Shown here: piece by piece, positions 49,192 to 57,687 of the stretch
How positions within the stretch are numbered: the stretch's first letter is position 1
Layout of the letters: every line of letters starts with the position of its first letter
Source of the DNA: Bacteroidaceae bacterium
GTDB lineage: Bacteria; Bacteroidota; Bacteroidia; Bacteroidales; Bacteroidaceae
Assembly: GCA_017469525.1 (NCBI GenBank)
Contig: JAFUGG010000054.1
Span: forward strand, 1 to 64,000
Length of the DNA: 64,000 nt
Reading direction: 5' to 3'
Notes under the pieces: generated by a model
Seen by the model: only the letters and a program-made list of their open reading frames with translations
Databases searched by the model: none
Told to the model about the DNA's origin: nothing
Program-made: the position numbers and the translations under genes

Positions 49192-50535
49192 GTGAAAGAA
49201 GGCGTTTCCAACAAAAGAGGGCTGCTTGCATTGAGTCCGCTCATCGTTTTTCTGCTGCTATACTTGTTCCTGAGTCTTGCAGCCGACGATTTCTATGCGG
49301 TTCCGCTGACCGTTGCCTTCCTTGCTGCATCGCTCTACAGTCTGTTCATCATGCGAGGGCTTTCCATCAGTCAGCGTTTCGAGCGTCTGGCAGAAGGCGC
49401 GGCCTCGCCCAGCGTCATGCAGATGCTGTGGATATTCATTCTGGCGGGAGCCTTTGCTGCGACAGCGAAGCAGATGGGAGCCATTGATGCGACGATACAT
49501 CTTGCTCTGACCGCTGTTCCGCCAGGCTTTGTGCTGAGCAGCCTGTTCCTTGCAGCTTGTTTCATCTCGCTTGCCACCGGCACCAGCGTCGGCACGATTG
49601 CCGCGCTCGTTCCCATTGCTGGGAGCATGGCCGAACAGACGGGGACGGGTACGACCATGATGGTAGCGATAGTGGTTGGCGGCGCTTATTTTGGCGACAA
49701 CCTCAGCTTCATATCCGACACAACGATTGTGGCTACGCAGACGCAAGGCTGCGAGATGAAGGACAAGTTCCGTGCCAACATCTGGATTGCCCTGCCGGCC
49801 GCCGTCATCTGCCTCGTGCTATATGCCTGTCTGCCTGCCGTCAGCGTCAGGCCAGATGACATGGGCGAGGTCTTCTACCCTGCTATTATACCTTATATAT
49901 ATATTATAGTGGCGGCCCTGGCTGGCATGAATGTGATGCTGGTGCTGGCTTCTGCGACAGTGCTTGCCGGCTTGACAGGCATCGCTTCCGGTGCTTTGTC
50001 GCCTTTCGGATGGCTCAAGGCGATGAACGACGGCATTATGGGCATGAGCGAACTCATCATTGTGACGCTCCTTGCGGCCGGTTTGATGCAGGTCATCAGA
50101 AAGGCAGGCGGCATCGATTGGCTCATGCAGCTTTTCGGACAGCGGCAAGGCAGCCGACGCAAAGCAGAGCTGAGCATGGCGGCAATGGTGATGCTGACGG
50201 ACTTCTGCACCGCTAACAATACGATTGCCATACTAAGCGTCGGGCCCTTGGCACGTTATCTTGCCTTGCGCTACGATATCCCCGCGAAGCGTGCCGCAAG
50301 CATCCTCGACACCTTCAGCTGCATGGCACAGGGCATCATCCCCTACGGCGCACAGATGCTCATAGCAAGCGGACTGGCTGCCGTCAACCCTCTCGACATC
50401 ATTCCCTACCTCTACTATCCATACATCCTGGGAGTAGTGGCACTCATCTACATAAGCCTCTCCCCTAACCCCTCCCCTGAAGGGAAGGGGGAAGTTTTGA
50501 AGGAAAAGCCGGACAACGTCATATCAGAACTATGA
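49192..50535 (+). CDS. NhaC-family Na+/H+ antiporter
   Basis: A 447-residue inner-membrane antiporter with about eleven helices. The family stretches TGTSVGTIAALVPIA, GGAYFGDNLSFISDTTIVA and MLTDFCTANNTIAILSVGP are present. Translation appears to start at GTG 49192, only 5 bases after a weak box (TAACTTCG), so the message may be leaderless. The C-terminal tail (NPSPEGKGEVLKE) comes from a short element. It overlaps rsmG by 4 bases. It may return Na+ or tune pH alongside Na+-NQR. Confidence 0.85.
   Translation: MKEGVSNKRGLLALSPLIVFLLLYLFLSLAADDFYAVPLTVAFLAASLYSLFIMRGLSISQRFERLAEGAASPSVMQMLWIFILAGAFAATAKQMGAIDATIHLALTAVPPGFVLSSLFLAACFISLATGTSVGTIAALVPIAGSMAEQTGTGTTMMVAIVVGGAYFGDNLSFISDTTIVATQTQGCEMKDKFRANIWIALPAAVICLVLYACLPAVSVRPDDMGEVFYPAIIPYIYIIVAALAGMNVMLVLASATVLAGLTGIASGALSPFGWLKAMNDGIMGMSELIIVTLLAAGLMQVIRKAGGIDWLMQLFGQRQGSRRKAELSMAAMVMLTDFCTANNTIAILSVGPLARYLALRYDIPAKRAASILDTFSCMAQGIIPYGAQMLIASGLAAVNPLDIIPYLYYPYILGVVALIYISLSPNPSPEGKGEVLKEKPDNVISEL
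50454..50498. repeat. in-frame short element at the end of nhaC
   Basis: AAGCCTCTCCCCTAACCCCT followed by CCCCTGAAGGGAAGGGGGAAG, translated in the cytoplasmic tail of the antiporter. Confidence 0.7.
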
Positions 50536-51155
50536 AATCGGAACTCATCAACAAGTATTTCAGCCTGACTGACCAGCAGAAGGAGCAGTTTGCGGCACTC
50601 GACGCGCTCTATCGCGACTGGAACAGCAAGATAAATGTCATCTCGCGGAAGGACATCGACAATCTCTACGAGCACCACGTCCTCCACTCGCTCGCCATTG
50701 CCGAACTGATTCGGTTCAAGCCTGGCACGAGCATCATGGACTTGGGCACGGGCGGCGGCTTCCCAGGGATTCCGCTGGCCATCATGTTTCCGGAGGCGAA
50801 GTTCCACCTTGTCGACTCCATCGGCAAAAAGATTCGTGTCTGCGGGGAGGTCGCCAAAGCACTCGACTTGAAGAACGTCACAACCCAATGGAGCCGTGCG
50901 GAGGAGGTGAAGCAGCAGTTCCATTTCGTCGTATCACGCGCCGTGATGCCCCTACCCGACTTGGTGAAGATAGTCCGCAAAAGCATTTGCAAGGAGCAAA
51001 TCAATGCCTTACCGGGCGGACTCATCTGCCTGAAGGGCGGAGAACTCGAGCAGGAAGCCCGTCCCTTCGGCAAGGCTGCCGAGATCATCCCACTTAGCGA
51101 ATACTTCGAAGAACCTTTCTTCGAGACAAAGAAACTGGTATATCTGCCACTATGA
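50532..51155 (+). CDS. rsmG: 16S rRNA (guanine527-N7) methyltransferase
   Basis: A 207-residue SAM-dependent methylase that modifies G527 of 16S rRNA. MDLGTGGGFPGIPLAIMFP is the SAM-binding motif I, FHLVDSIGKKIRV follows, and VVSRAVMPLPDL and LICLKGGEL are family features. It overlaps nhaC before it and the hydrolase after it by 4 bases each (ATGA), so the three are translationally coupled. Confidence 0.94.
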   Translation: MKSELINKYFSLTDQQKEQFAALDALYRDWNSKINVISRKDIDNLYEHHVLHSLAIAELIRFKPGTSIMDLGTGGGFPGIPLAIMFPEAKFHLVDSIGKKIRVCGEVAKALDLKNVTTQWSRAEEVKQQFHFVVSRAVMPLPDLVKIVRKSICKEQINALPGGLICLKGGELEQEARPFGKAAEIIPLSEYFEEPFFETKKLVYLPL

Positions 51156-51790
51156 AGTACATCTCTTTCACTTTCAACCCCATACAGGAGAACTGTTACC
51201 TAATATGGGACGAACAGACGCTCGAGGCTGCCATCGTAGATTGCGGCGCGTGGAACCGCCAGGAGGAGCAGTCGCTGGCCGGCTGCATCGAGGCGCACGG
51301 ACTAAAGATGAAGTATGCCCTGCAGACGCACGCCCACTTCGACCACACCTTCGGACTTCCCTTCATTCACCGCACCTACGGACTTCGCCCCGTCATGCAC
51401 TGCAACGAGGCCGACACCTACCGTCAGATGCCCGGCATGGCTGCGCAGTTCGGACTGAACATCGGCGGCGGAATGCCTCCTATAGAACGGCTTATGAACG
51501 ACGGCGACGAGGTCAGCCTGGGCCAGACTGCCATACGCTTCATCCATACGCCAGGCCATACGCCAGGCTCATCTTCGCTCTATATCCCCGACGCCCAGCT
51601 CTTGTTCAGCGGCGACACGCTTTTTCAGGGGAGCATAGGGCGGTCTGACTTGCCCGGAGGCGACTTCGAGGCTGAGCTGGATAGCATCCGAAACAAGCTC
51701 TTCAGCCTGCCAGAGGAGACCGTCGTCCTCTGCGGACATGGCCCCAGCACCACCATCGGCGAGGAGAAACTGCACAACTATTACGTCTGA
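51152..51790 (+). CDS. metallo-beta-lactamase-fold hydrolase (glyoxalase II-like)
   Basis: A 212-residue enzyme with the binuclear metal motif THAHFDHTFG (His60, His62, Asp64, His65), a second ligand His in HTPGHTPGSSSLY, GDTLFQGSIGRSDLPGG, and a final GHGPSTTIGEE. This is the YcbL/glyoxalase II-like group, hydrolysing thioesters such as S-lactoylglutathione analogues; bacteria of this order lack glutathione, so the real substrate is unknown. Last gene of the nhaC-rsmG unit. Confidence 0.88.
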   Translation: MKYISFTFNPIQENCYLIWDEQTLEAAIVDCGAWNRQEEQSLAGCIEAHGLKMKYALQTHAHFDHTFGLPFIHRTYGLRPVMHCNEADTYRQMPGMAAQFGLNIGGGMPPIERLMNDGDEVSLGQTAIRFIHTPGHTPGSSSLYIPDAQLLFSGDTLFQGSIGRSDLPGGDFEAELDSIRNKLFSLPEETVVLCGHGPSTTIGEEKLHNYYV

Positions 51791-51831
51791 CCTCTCAGAG
51801 GAGTCGGAAAACGCTCCACGGAGCAAAGGCC

Positions 51832-51882
51832 GATGCAGCACCATGTGTCTGTCGACACACGATGATTCTGCATCCATTTTTC
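51832..51882 (+). terminator. terminator of the nhaC-rsmG-hydrolase unit
   Basis: GATGCAG (51832-51838) pairs with CTGCATC (51868-51874), with an inner stem GTGTC/GACAC, followed by CATTTTTC. Confidence 0.55.
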
Positions 51883-51910
51883 TTGTGTCTGAAACCCAAC
51901 ACAACAGGGA

Positions 51911-51990
51911 GGGTTGATTGCACATACATGTAGATGCAATTGCATATACATGTAGATGCAATTGCATCTACATGTATGTGCAATCAACCC
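51911..51990. repeat. 22-bp palindromic array, TACATGTA family, copy 2
   Basis: An 80-base near-perfect palindrome. TACATGTA lies at 51925, 51947 and 51969 (period 22); the ends GGGTTGATTGCACATACATG and CATGTATGTGCAATCAACCC are exact inverses. Only the unit joint near the centre departs from symmetry. Confidence 0.87.
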
Positions 51991-52111
51991 ATGCTGCAAC
52001 CTGAGGCATCTCGAAATGTAAAAACCATTAATGATTATCCGTAGTCGTACCACATTTGTATGCTACAACCCATGGCTTTTTGCGCTCCTACAGAACAAGT
52101 ACTCAGACGAC

Positions 52112-52151
52112 AAGGCGGCGGGACTGCATCGAAGCAAGTCCCGCCGCCTTT
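52112..52151. terminator. strong hairpin at the GH30 3' end
   Basis: AAGGCGGCGGGACT pairs perfectly with AGTCCCGCCGCCTT around an 11-base loop, 27 bases beyond the GH30 stop. T runs are short on both sides, so it may act in both directions or protect RNA ends. Confidence 0.7.
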
Positions 52152-52178
52152 GTCGAAGCTGTCAGAACAGCTTTCTTG

Positions 52179-54461
52179 TCAACGCTTTAATACCTTGTTG
52201 GATTTACCATCCTGATTGTTGATGATATAAACGCCACGGCGGCCGGTGTTCTGCACACGGCGGCCGGCGAGGTCGTAGATGCCATGAGAGCCTTTCCTCG
52301 TGGAGGCTTGGAGAGGGCTGTCCACTCCTGTCGGCATCTCCCACTCCTTGATATAGACAGGAGCATTCTTCTGTCCGTCACGTACGTCCACGACGGCTGT
52401 CCACCGGCTGCCCTCGGGAATACGACGACTCGCCACACGCTTGTAGATGTGACCATCGGCATGCGCTGCCGTACCTCTGCCAAGGTTGAAATGGTTGCTG
52501 CCATTTGTCGTATCATAAGAAAGGGAAGACTCGGCCGTCGACTTGCCGGAGAACATCTCAGAGAGGTCGGACTTCAGATAGAAAGCCATGTCGATGGCTT
52601 CATCGTTCAGCTGCTCTCCGATGGTGAAGGTGTACTCATAGAGTCCCAGCTCCACCTCGGCCATCGCGATGGCGTTCTCTGGAAGCGTCTCCGTGCTGGG
52701 ATAAAAAAAAACGCGGCCAACACTCTTTGCTGGTCCGCAGATGTAAAGTCCCTCTTTAGTGGGAGAGCACAGAAGGGTTTGTGCCACCATGTCCACTTCC
52801 ACGTCGTACTTCCCGTCGACAGGCAGGAAGGTGAGCGTCCCGTCCGAAGCCTCATACCAGAAGAAGTCGCAGTCAATATGCCAGGCCTCTGGCGTATCGA
52901 TGAAGTTCTGGGTCAGCGACTCGAGTTGTGTTGCCTGGATGGTTCCCTTGTAGCATCCCACCTGCTTCGTGGAGGTCAGGTTCTTGCCGCCCAGCTGCAC
53001 CTTCTTCTCCTCGTCGCCGCCAATGACGACGGTCACGATGCTCTTCGCCGGCAAGGTGAAGCTTGCCACAGCCGTCGATTCGGCAGCCATCGACACCTGA
53101 TAGCTGCTGCCTCCCGTATTGAAAACCACAGCACCGTAAGTGCCGTCGAGATTGGCAAAGGCAATGTAGCTGATGTCCGACGAGGTGCCCGACATGCTGG
53201 CCTCAATGCGATGCGCCCCAGGATGAGCGGCGAGACTGGCGTGCGCCATGACGAAATAGTGGGAGTTGTACGTTATGGTGTGATAATCGTTTTGGTCAAT
53301 ATCCACCGCCCCATAGCAGGTCTGGCAACCGCCATCGAGGTTGGGGCCACGGTTGAGGTCGAGCATGAAGTTCCACACCATCACGGCCTTGCTCTGCCGC
53401 GTCACCGTGTTGTAGACAAGATTCTTCATATCCGTCAGGAGTCGCGACGAGAGGTTGCGCCCGTCGTTCCATGTGCCGATACTCGTCTCGGTGAAGATGA
53501 CCTCCTTGTCCGGTGCCTTCTGGTTAATGTCGTCCAATTCGGAGGCACTGCCTCCGTAGTCGTGCCAGGCACTGCCCACAACGAGTTCCTTGCCGTCCAT
53601 GTCCGGGTCGAGCGCATTATAGAAGTTGATGGGATAGTCCTGCTGGCTGCTGATGTTGTCGTAATTATAATTGTGGTCGAAGCAATAAATCTTCGTCTTG
53701 ATGCCAGCATGGGCGAAGGCCGGGGCAAGCTTATTGACGAAAGCCGCCTCCTCATCCCACGGCATGTAGAGGCTTGCGCAGTTGCCTTTATTGAGAGGCT
53801 CGTTCTGCGGCGTCACGGCATAGATGGGAATGCCTTCTGCTTCGAAGGCCTGGACGAAGCGGACGAAATAGTCGGCATACGTCTGGTAGTGGTTGGGATT
53901 GAGCGAACCGCTGGTCCACGAGTCGTAGCCCACCCTATTGCTTAGGCTCTTCACCTTCATCCACTTGGGACAAGTCCAAGGCGAACCGATAATCTTCAGC
54001 TCGGGATTGATGGCAAGTATCTCCTTGAGGATGGGAATGACATACTGCGTCTCGTCGTTATGCAGACGGAAATTCTCCAGTCCCTCCTTGTCGCAAAGCG
54101 AATACTCGGTGCTCGAGAAGTCGGAACAACCGATGCTGATGCGGACATAGCTGACGCCATAGCCGTCCGTCCTGGAGAAGGTTCGCTTCAGGAAAGCATG
54201 GCGGTCGGCAGGAGCCATCTGCATGAGGTTATAGCTGGCACTGTAGGTAATGGCATAGCCAAAGCCGTCCATCTCCTGATAGGTCGTGGCGGGAGTGAGC
54301 GTAATGTGCTTCGTCAGCTTCACTCGCGACGTTTGTGCCGTGGTGTACTCCATCTGCTTCTTGCCGTCGGCAGTGGTCGTGTAGATACGTACCTGCTCAG
54401 CAAAGACAGGGATAGAGATGAGGGAAAAGAGAATGGAAGAGAAAATGGTGCGGTGTGTCAT
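52179..54461 (-). CDS. secreted glycoside hydrolase family 30 enzyme
   Basis: A 760-residue exported glycosidase. After the signal peptide (SSILFSLISIPVFA) the GH30 barrel shows EMDGFGYAITYSAS, the acid/base Glu221 in TPQNEP and the nucleophile Glu325 in IFTETSIG, with WNFMLDLNRGPN nearby. A C-terminal beta region is followed by a tail HGIYDLAGRRVQNTGRRGVY, the usual sorting-type tail of Prevotella secreted enzymes. GH30 members include beta-glucosylceramidase and beta-1,6-glucanase; the subfamily here is not certain. It is last in the operon, 2 bases after the propeller lipoprotein, suggesting attack on a host or microbial glycan along with the M60 peptidase. Confidence 0.85.
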   Translation of the reverse strand: MTHRTIFSSILFSLISIPVFAEQVRIYTTTADGKKQMEYTTAQTSRVKLTKHITLTPATTYQEMDGFGYAITYSASYNLMQMAPADRHAFLKRTFSRTDGYGVSYVRISIGCSDFSSTEYSLCDKEGLENFRLHNDETQYVIPILKEILAINPELKIIGSPWTCPKWMKVKSLSNRVGYDSWTSGSLNPNHYQTYADYFVRFVQAFEAEGIPIYAVTPQNEPLNKGNCASLYMPWDEEAAFVNKLAPAFAHAGIKTKIYCFDHNYNYDNISSQQDYPINFYNALDPDMDGKELVVGSAWHDYGGSASELDDINQKAPDKEVIFTETSIGTWNDGRNLSSRLLTDMKNLVYNTVTRQSKAVMVWNFMLDLNRGPNLDGGCQTCYGAVDIDQNDYHTITYNSHYFVMAHASLAAHPGAHRIEASMSGTSSDISYIAFANLDGTYGAVVFNTGGSSYQVSMAAESTAVASFTLPAKSIVTVVIGGDEEKKVQLGGKNLTSTKQVGCYKGTIQATQLESLTQNFIDTPEAWHIDCDFFWYEASDGTLTFLPVDGKYDVEVDMVAQTLLCSPTKEGLYICGPAKSVGRVFFYPSTETLPENAIAMAEVELGLYEYTFTIGEQLNDEAIDMAFYLKSDLSEMFSGKSTAESSLSYDTTNGSNHFNLGRGTAAHADGHIYKRVASRRIPEGSRWTAVVDVRDGQKNAPVYIKEWEMPTGVDSPLQASTRKGSHGIYDLAGRRVQNTGRRGVYIINNQDGKSNKVLKR

Positions 54462-54463
54462 AG

Positions 54464-56092
54464 TTATTCTGGTTTCTTAGGACTGGCTCCAGAGGTGCCG
54501 TCAACAGGTTTCTTTGGCGATGCCCCCGTCATGCCGTCGAGGTTGACTATGGCGGTGGGATTGGTTTTATATGTGGCGTTCTCCCCTTCAGTATCATAGA
54601 TGCACTGATGGAGGTCGCGCTCGGAGATGCTCACGGCATTGCGGCTCAGCTCGGGCACATTGTAGCTCTTCAAGAGCAGGATGTTCCATTCGGGATCTTC
54701 CTGCGGCAACACGAAAGCCTTATGAGCATGGCCTTGCTTGTCAAAGTAGGCGATAAAGGGACGCGTATAGTTGCTGTCCATCCTGCGACTACTGAAGACG
54801 AACCAACGGCCGTTCGAGCTCCAGGAATGGAAGCTGTCAACATCGGGGGAATTAGCTTCGGTTAAGGCATAGCAGCTGTCTGTCTGTAGGTCCTTCACCC
54901 AAAGGTCGCTCGTCTTGTGCCAGATGTGGAACTGCCCATAGTCGCCTTGCGTGTAGAGGATAAAACGACCGTCTGGCGAGACACGAGGCACGGAGATGCT
55001 CTTGCCTTCGCTCACGGCATCGACCACCATCTGCGGCTTGCCGAAGCTGCGCGTCTTGGGGTCGAAGGAAAGGGACATGAGGTTGTAGCGGATGCTGTCG
55101 TACTTCAACAGAAGTTGCTGACCGGCAAGGCTGTCGGGCAAAGACGAGTCGAGAAGACGACTGCGATTGGCCGAGCAATAATACAATGTGCGTCCGTCGG
55201 GAGCCCAGCAAGGGAAGGTCTCAAGGTCGGAAGTGGTACGGATGATGTGACTCACCTCATTCTTCGTGACATCGTAGAGAAGGAGGTCGCTCGACTCGTC
55301 CATCACCTCTATCTTCTCAGCATGGTAGAGATGGAAGGCCTGCCCTGTCTTGTTGGTGGAGAAAGCCACCAGGTTCTCCGTGGGATGCCAGGAGGGATAG
55401 ACGCCACTGGTGATGATGGTGCTGTCCTTGAGCTGCACCTTGTGTGCCTTACCGTCCTGCACGACGATGGTGCCACCATGGTTGGCTCGCACGTGGAAGA
55501 CCATGCTCTCCGTATCACCCATGCGATAGTTATGGCAATTGACGCAGTGGTTCTCACCGTCGCTGTACTCGCGGTTGTTCTCATAGATGGGCACTTCGTC
55601 GAAGGTCGTCAGGTTGCGCTGATAGATGCCCAGCTGGCGGTAGAGCTCGTAGCCTGGTTCGATGAGACGATAGCTTAGGAAGGCGTCGATAGGCTCCTCT
55701 GCCACGCTGATAGCATAGGGTTTAAAGCGTACCCAACCATCGGGATGCTTGGCATAAATATCGACAGAGACGTCGCTTCCCTTGCTCGAGACTAGTAGCG
55801 CCCGCCACTGGGTGGTGTCCAACTTGACGACACCTCCTGCTGAGGCTGCTGCAACGAGCTCGGCTTCCTTTCCCTTGAAGTGAGCGACATATTCTGTGCC
55901 GACTGAGTCGCGCACGATGAAGTTGAGCGGCGCAATATTGGGAGGCACGACGACATCCTTGTAATCGGGATAGATATTGACCTCCATTCCTGCCTCGGCA
56001 TACTGGCTTGGCAATTTGGCTTTTGGCTTACAACCGGAAAGCAGCATTGTGGCTGCTATTATATATATATATAATGTATAGCGCATAATCAT
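54464..56092 (-). CDS. TolB-like beta-propeller lipoprotein with a CXXCH motif
   Basis: A 542-residue lipoprotein with lipobox LLSGC (Cys21). WD40-like/TolB-type propeller repeats run through the chain: PSWHPTENLVAFSTNK, FPCWAPDGRTLYYCS, PRVSPDGRFILYTQG, HSWSSNGRWFVFSSRR. A single NHCVNCHNY (residues 183-187 CVNCH) is a c-type haem-binding motif lying before the propeller blades. The last 25 residues are a duplicated 12-residue unit (TGASPKKP twice). The start overlaps the DUF6057 stop by one base (TAATG). Paired with DUF6057 it could transmit a signal or electrons at the envelope; this is inference. Confidence 0.75.
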   Translation of the reverse strand: MIMRYTLYIYIIAATMLLSGCKPKAKLPSQYAEAGMEVNIYPDYKDVVVPPNIAPLNFIVRDSVGTEYVAHFKGKEAELVAAASAGGVVKLDTTQWRALLVSSKGSDVSVDIYAKHPDGWVRFKPYAISVAEEPIDAFLSYRLIEPGYELYRQLGIYQRNLTTFDEVPIYENNREYSDGENHCVNCHNYRMGDTESMVFHVRANHGGTIVVQDGKAHKVQLKDSTIITSGVYPSWHPTENLVAFSTNKTGQAFHLYHAEKIEVMDESSDLLLYDVTKNEVSHIIRTTSDLETFPCWAPDGRTLYYCSANRSRLLDSSLPDSLAGQQLLLKYDSIRYNLMSLSFDPKTRSFGKPQMVVDAVSEGKSISVPRVSPDGRFILYTQGDYGQFHIWHKTSDLWVKDLQTDSCYALTEANSPDVDSFHSWSSNGRWFVFSSRRMDSNYTRPFIAYFDKQGHAHKAFVLPQEDPEWNILLLKSYNVPELSRNAVSISERDLHQCIYDTEGENATYKTNPTAIVNLDGMTGASPKKPVDGTSGASPKKPE

Positions 56093-57687
56093 TAATTTAC
56101 ACCTGAGCTACTTGACGACAGAGTGGTATATCCCTTCTTGGTTGCCTTGAGATTGCCGAAGAAGTAGTAATAAGGATAGTAGCCCTTGTACTTGGGGAAT
56201 AGTTCATAGGCATGGCCGGGACGATCCTTCATGTAGGGCTGTATATTCTGTAGGAAGGTCTGGAGCTGCGGCTGTCGGAAGTTCATGCCGCTGAAATGTT
56301 GTGAAATGCCGGGGTTCTTGTTCTCCGCAATCATGATGCCGTCCATGATGATGCTGGGAGGTGTTGTGCCTACAAGAGGCTCAAGGCGCTCCACGAACTG
56401 GGGCATAAGCTTGGTATAGAGGCAGACGCTAAGGCTGTTGACGAGTGCTTCCTTGCTGCGTCCTTCGATGAGCATGAGGTTATAGCCCATAAAGAGGGGC
56501 TGCTGGTACTGGCTCTCGAAACTGTCATGAATAGGTTCGGTCAGCCTTATCCGTGCCATCTCTGGGTCGGAATTGATCTTGTCTGTATGGCGAAGCATTG
56601 CACCATACTTCTTGCAGAACGCTCCTTCGAATGGGACACGCCGCAGCATCGTCAGGTACTTGTCGGCCAGTTCCCACTCCTCGCGCATCAGGGCACACTT
56701 TGTCATGAGCTTGAGCAGACGGATGGTGGGACCAGTCATCACCATTTGCTCCATAGAAGCATGGAGCGACGACTCAATAAAGCCACCATAATAGTTGCCT
56801 TCGGGTACATAGAGGCAGCTGGCGTTGTTGTGTGCACCGTCCATGCCGTGAATATGAAGCGAGTCGTAATCGAGCCGGATGTCGTAAAGGCGTTCGCCAA
56901 TCTGCCCCGTCTGGACGAGGGCAATGGCATAGGCACATGCCATCGGGCGGTTACTCATCTTAGCATTAGCGCGAGCAAGCTTCTGAATACCATTCCAGTC
57001 CTGCCTGTACTCCATATCAAGCAAGCGACAGATGACGCGGACGTAGGGCCGTTGCCACATGTCGAAGCCGATGATGGCTGCCAGGCAGATAGCAATGACA
57101 GCAAACTGGATGCCGTTCTGCCGTGGTGTCTCGTCCATTGGGATGCCTATTAGGGTCGGAACAGGCTTACGGCTGAAGCTCTTTATCATCATGCCCCAGA
57201 TGCAAAGCACAACCAAAGCAGCAAACGGAATGCCGAAGATGAGGCCTGTCCGCGCTTCGAAGAAGATGTCGAGGCCATGCCAGGTGACGACTGCTATGTA
57301 GAACAAGGCAGGCAGGTACTGCACTGACCGCCACGATGGACGAAGCCTCATGCAATAGCCCGTGAGCCAGCTTCCCGCCGTAAGCATAAGAGCCATAAAC
57401 AAGCCACCCAGCCAAGGGAACCGATAGAGCTGCAACATGGCGCGTCCAATGTAGCGGAGGATACCGTAGGATTGGCTGAGGATGAACTCCATAATGCGTG
57501 TATCCGGCACCCAGAAGCTATACTCCCTGCTGATGTGGAAGACACTTCCGTAGTACCAGGCTGCCCAGAGCCAAGTCAAGACGAAGAAGATGGGCAGCAC
57601 AGGCAATGGCTGCCTCTTCCTCTGAGAGGAGGCAGCCTGCTTGGGATGTACCACCCGCTGTGGTTGTTTCAAAGGTTTTTTACTCAT
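56092..57687 (-). CDS. DUF6057-type inner-membrane protein
   Basis: A 531-residue protein. A basic N-terminus is followed by about five or six hydrophobic helices up to residue 220, with LSQSYGILRYIGRAMLQLYRF, then a long soluble helical region (about 230-531) with RANAKMSNRPMACAYAIALV, PTIRLLKLMTKCALMREEW that reads like tetratricopeptide helices. I take it for the DUF6057 family of Bacteroidales. It overlaps the M60 gene by 4 bases and the propeller gene by 1 base, so all are translated together. Function unknown; transport, sensing or assembly of surface enzymes are possible. Confidence 0.72.
   Translation of the reverse strand: MSKKPLKQPQRVVHPKQAASSQRKRQPLPVLPIFFVLTWLWAAWYYGSVFHISREYSFWVPDTRIMEFILSQSYGILRYIGRAMLQLYRFPWLGGLFMALMLTAGSWLTGYCMRLRPSWRSVQYLPALFYIAVVTWHGLDIFFEARTGLIFGIPFAALVVLCIWGMMIKSFSRKPVPTLIGIPMDETPRQNGIQFAVIAICLAAIIGFDMWQRPYVRVICRLLDMEYRQDWNGIQKLARANAKMSNRPMACAYAIALVQTGQIGERLYDIRLDYDSLHIHGMDGAHNNASCLYVPEGNYYGGFIESSLHASMEQMVMTGPTIRLLKLMTKCALMREEWELADKYLTMLRRVPFEGAFCKKYGAMLRHTDKINSDPEMARIRLTEPIHDSFESQYQQPLFMGYNLMLIEGRSKEALVNSLSVCLYTKLMPQFVERLEPLVGTTPPSIIMDGIMIAENKNPGISQHFSGMNFRQPQLQTFLQNIQPYMKDRPGHAYELFPKYKGYYPYYYFFGNLKATKKGYTTLSSSSSGVN

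Larger units (their letters stand above)
51791..52178. other. convergent intergenic region: two terminators and a palindrome array
   Basis: No gene is seen. It contains a hairpin with T run serving the plus-strand unit, the second copy of the TACATGTA palindrome array, and a strong hairpin near the GH30 stop. Confidence 0.6.

Noticed and set aside
48011..49231. Longer kdgK start at 49231
   Set aside because: The extension crosses the TATCTTTG promoter box and overlaps the divergent nhaC start; family members begin at MAKIVTMGE-like residues.
52284..53945. 553-codon open frame antisense to the GH30 gene
   Set aside because: The opposite strand has clear GH30 catalytic motifs and signal peptide; the antisense frame has none.
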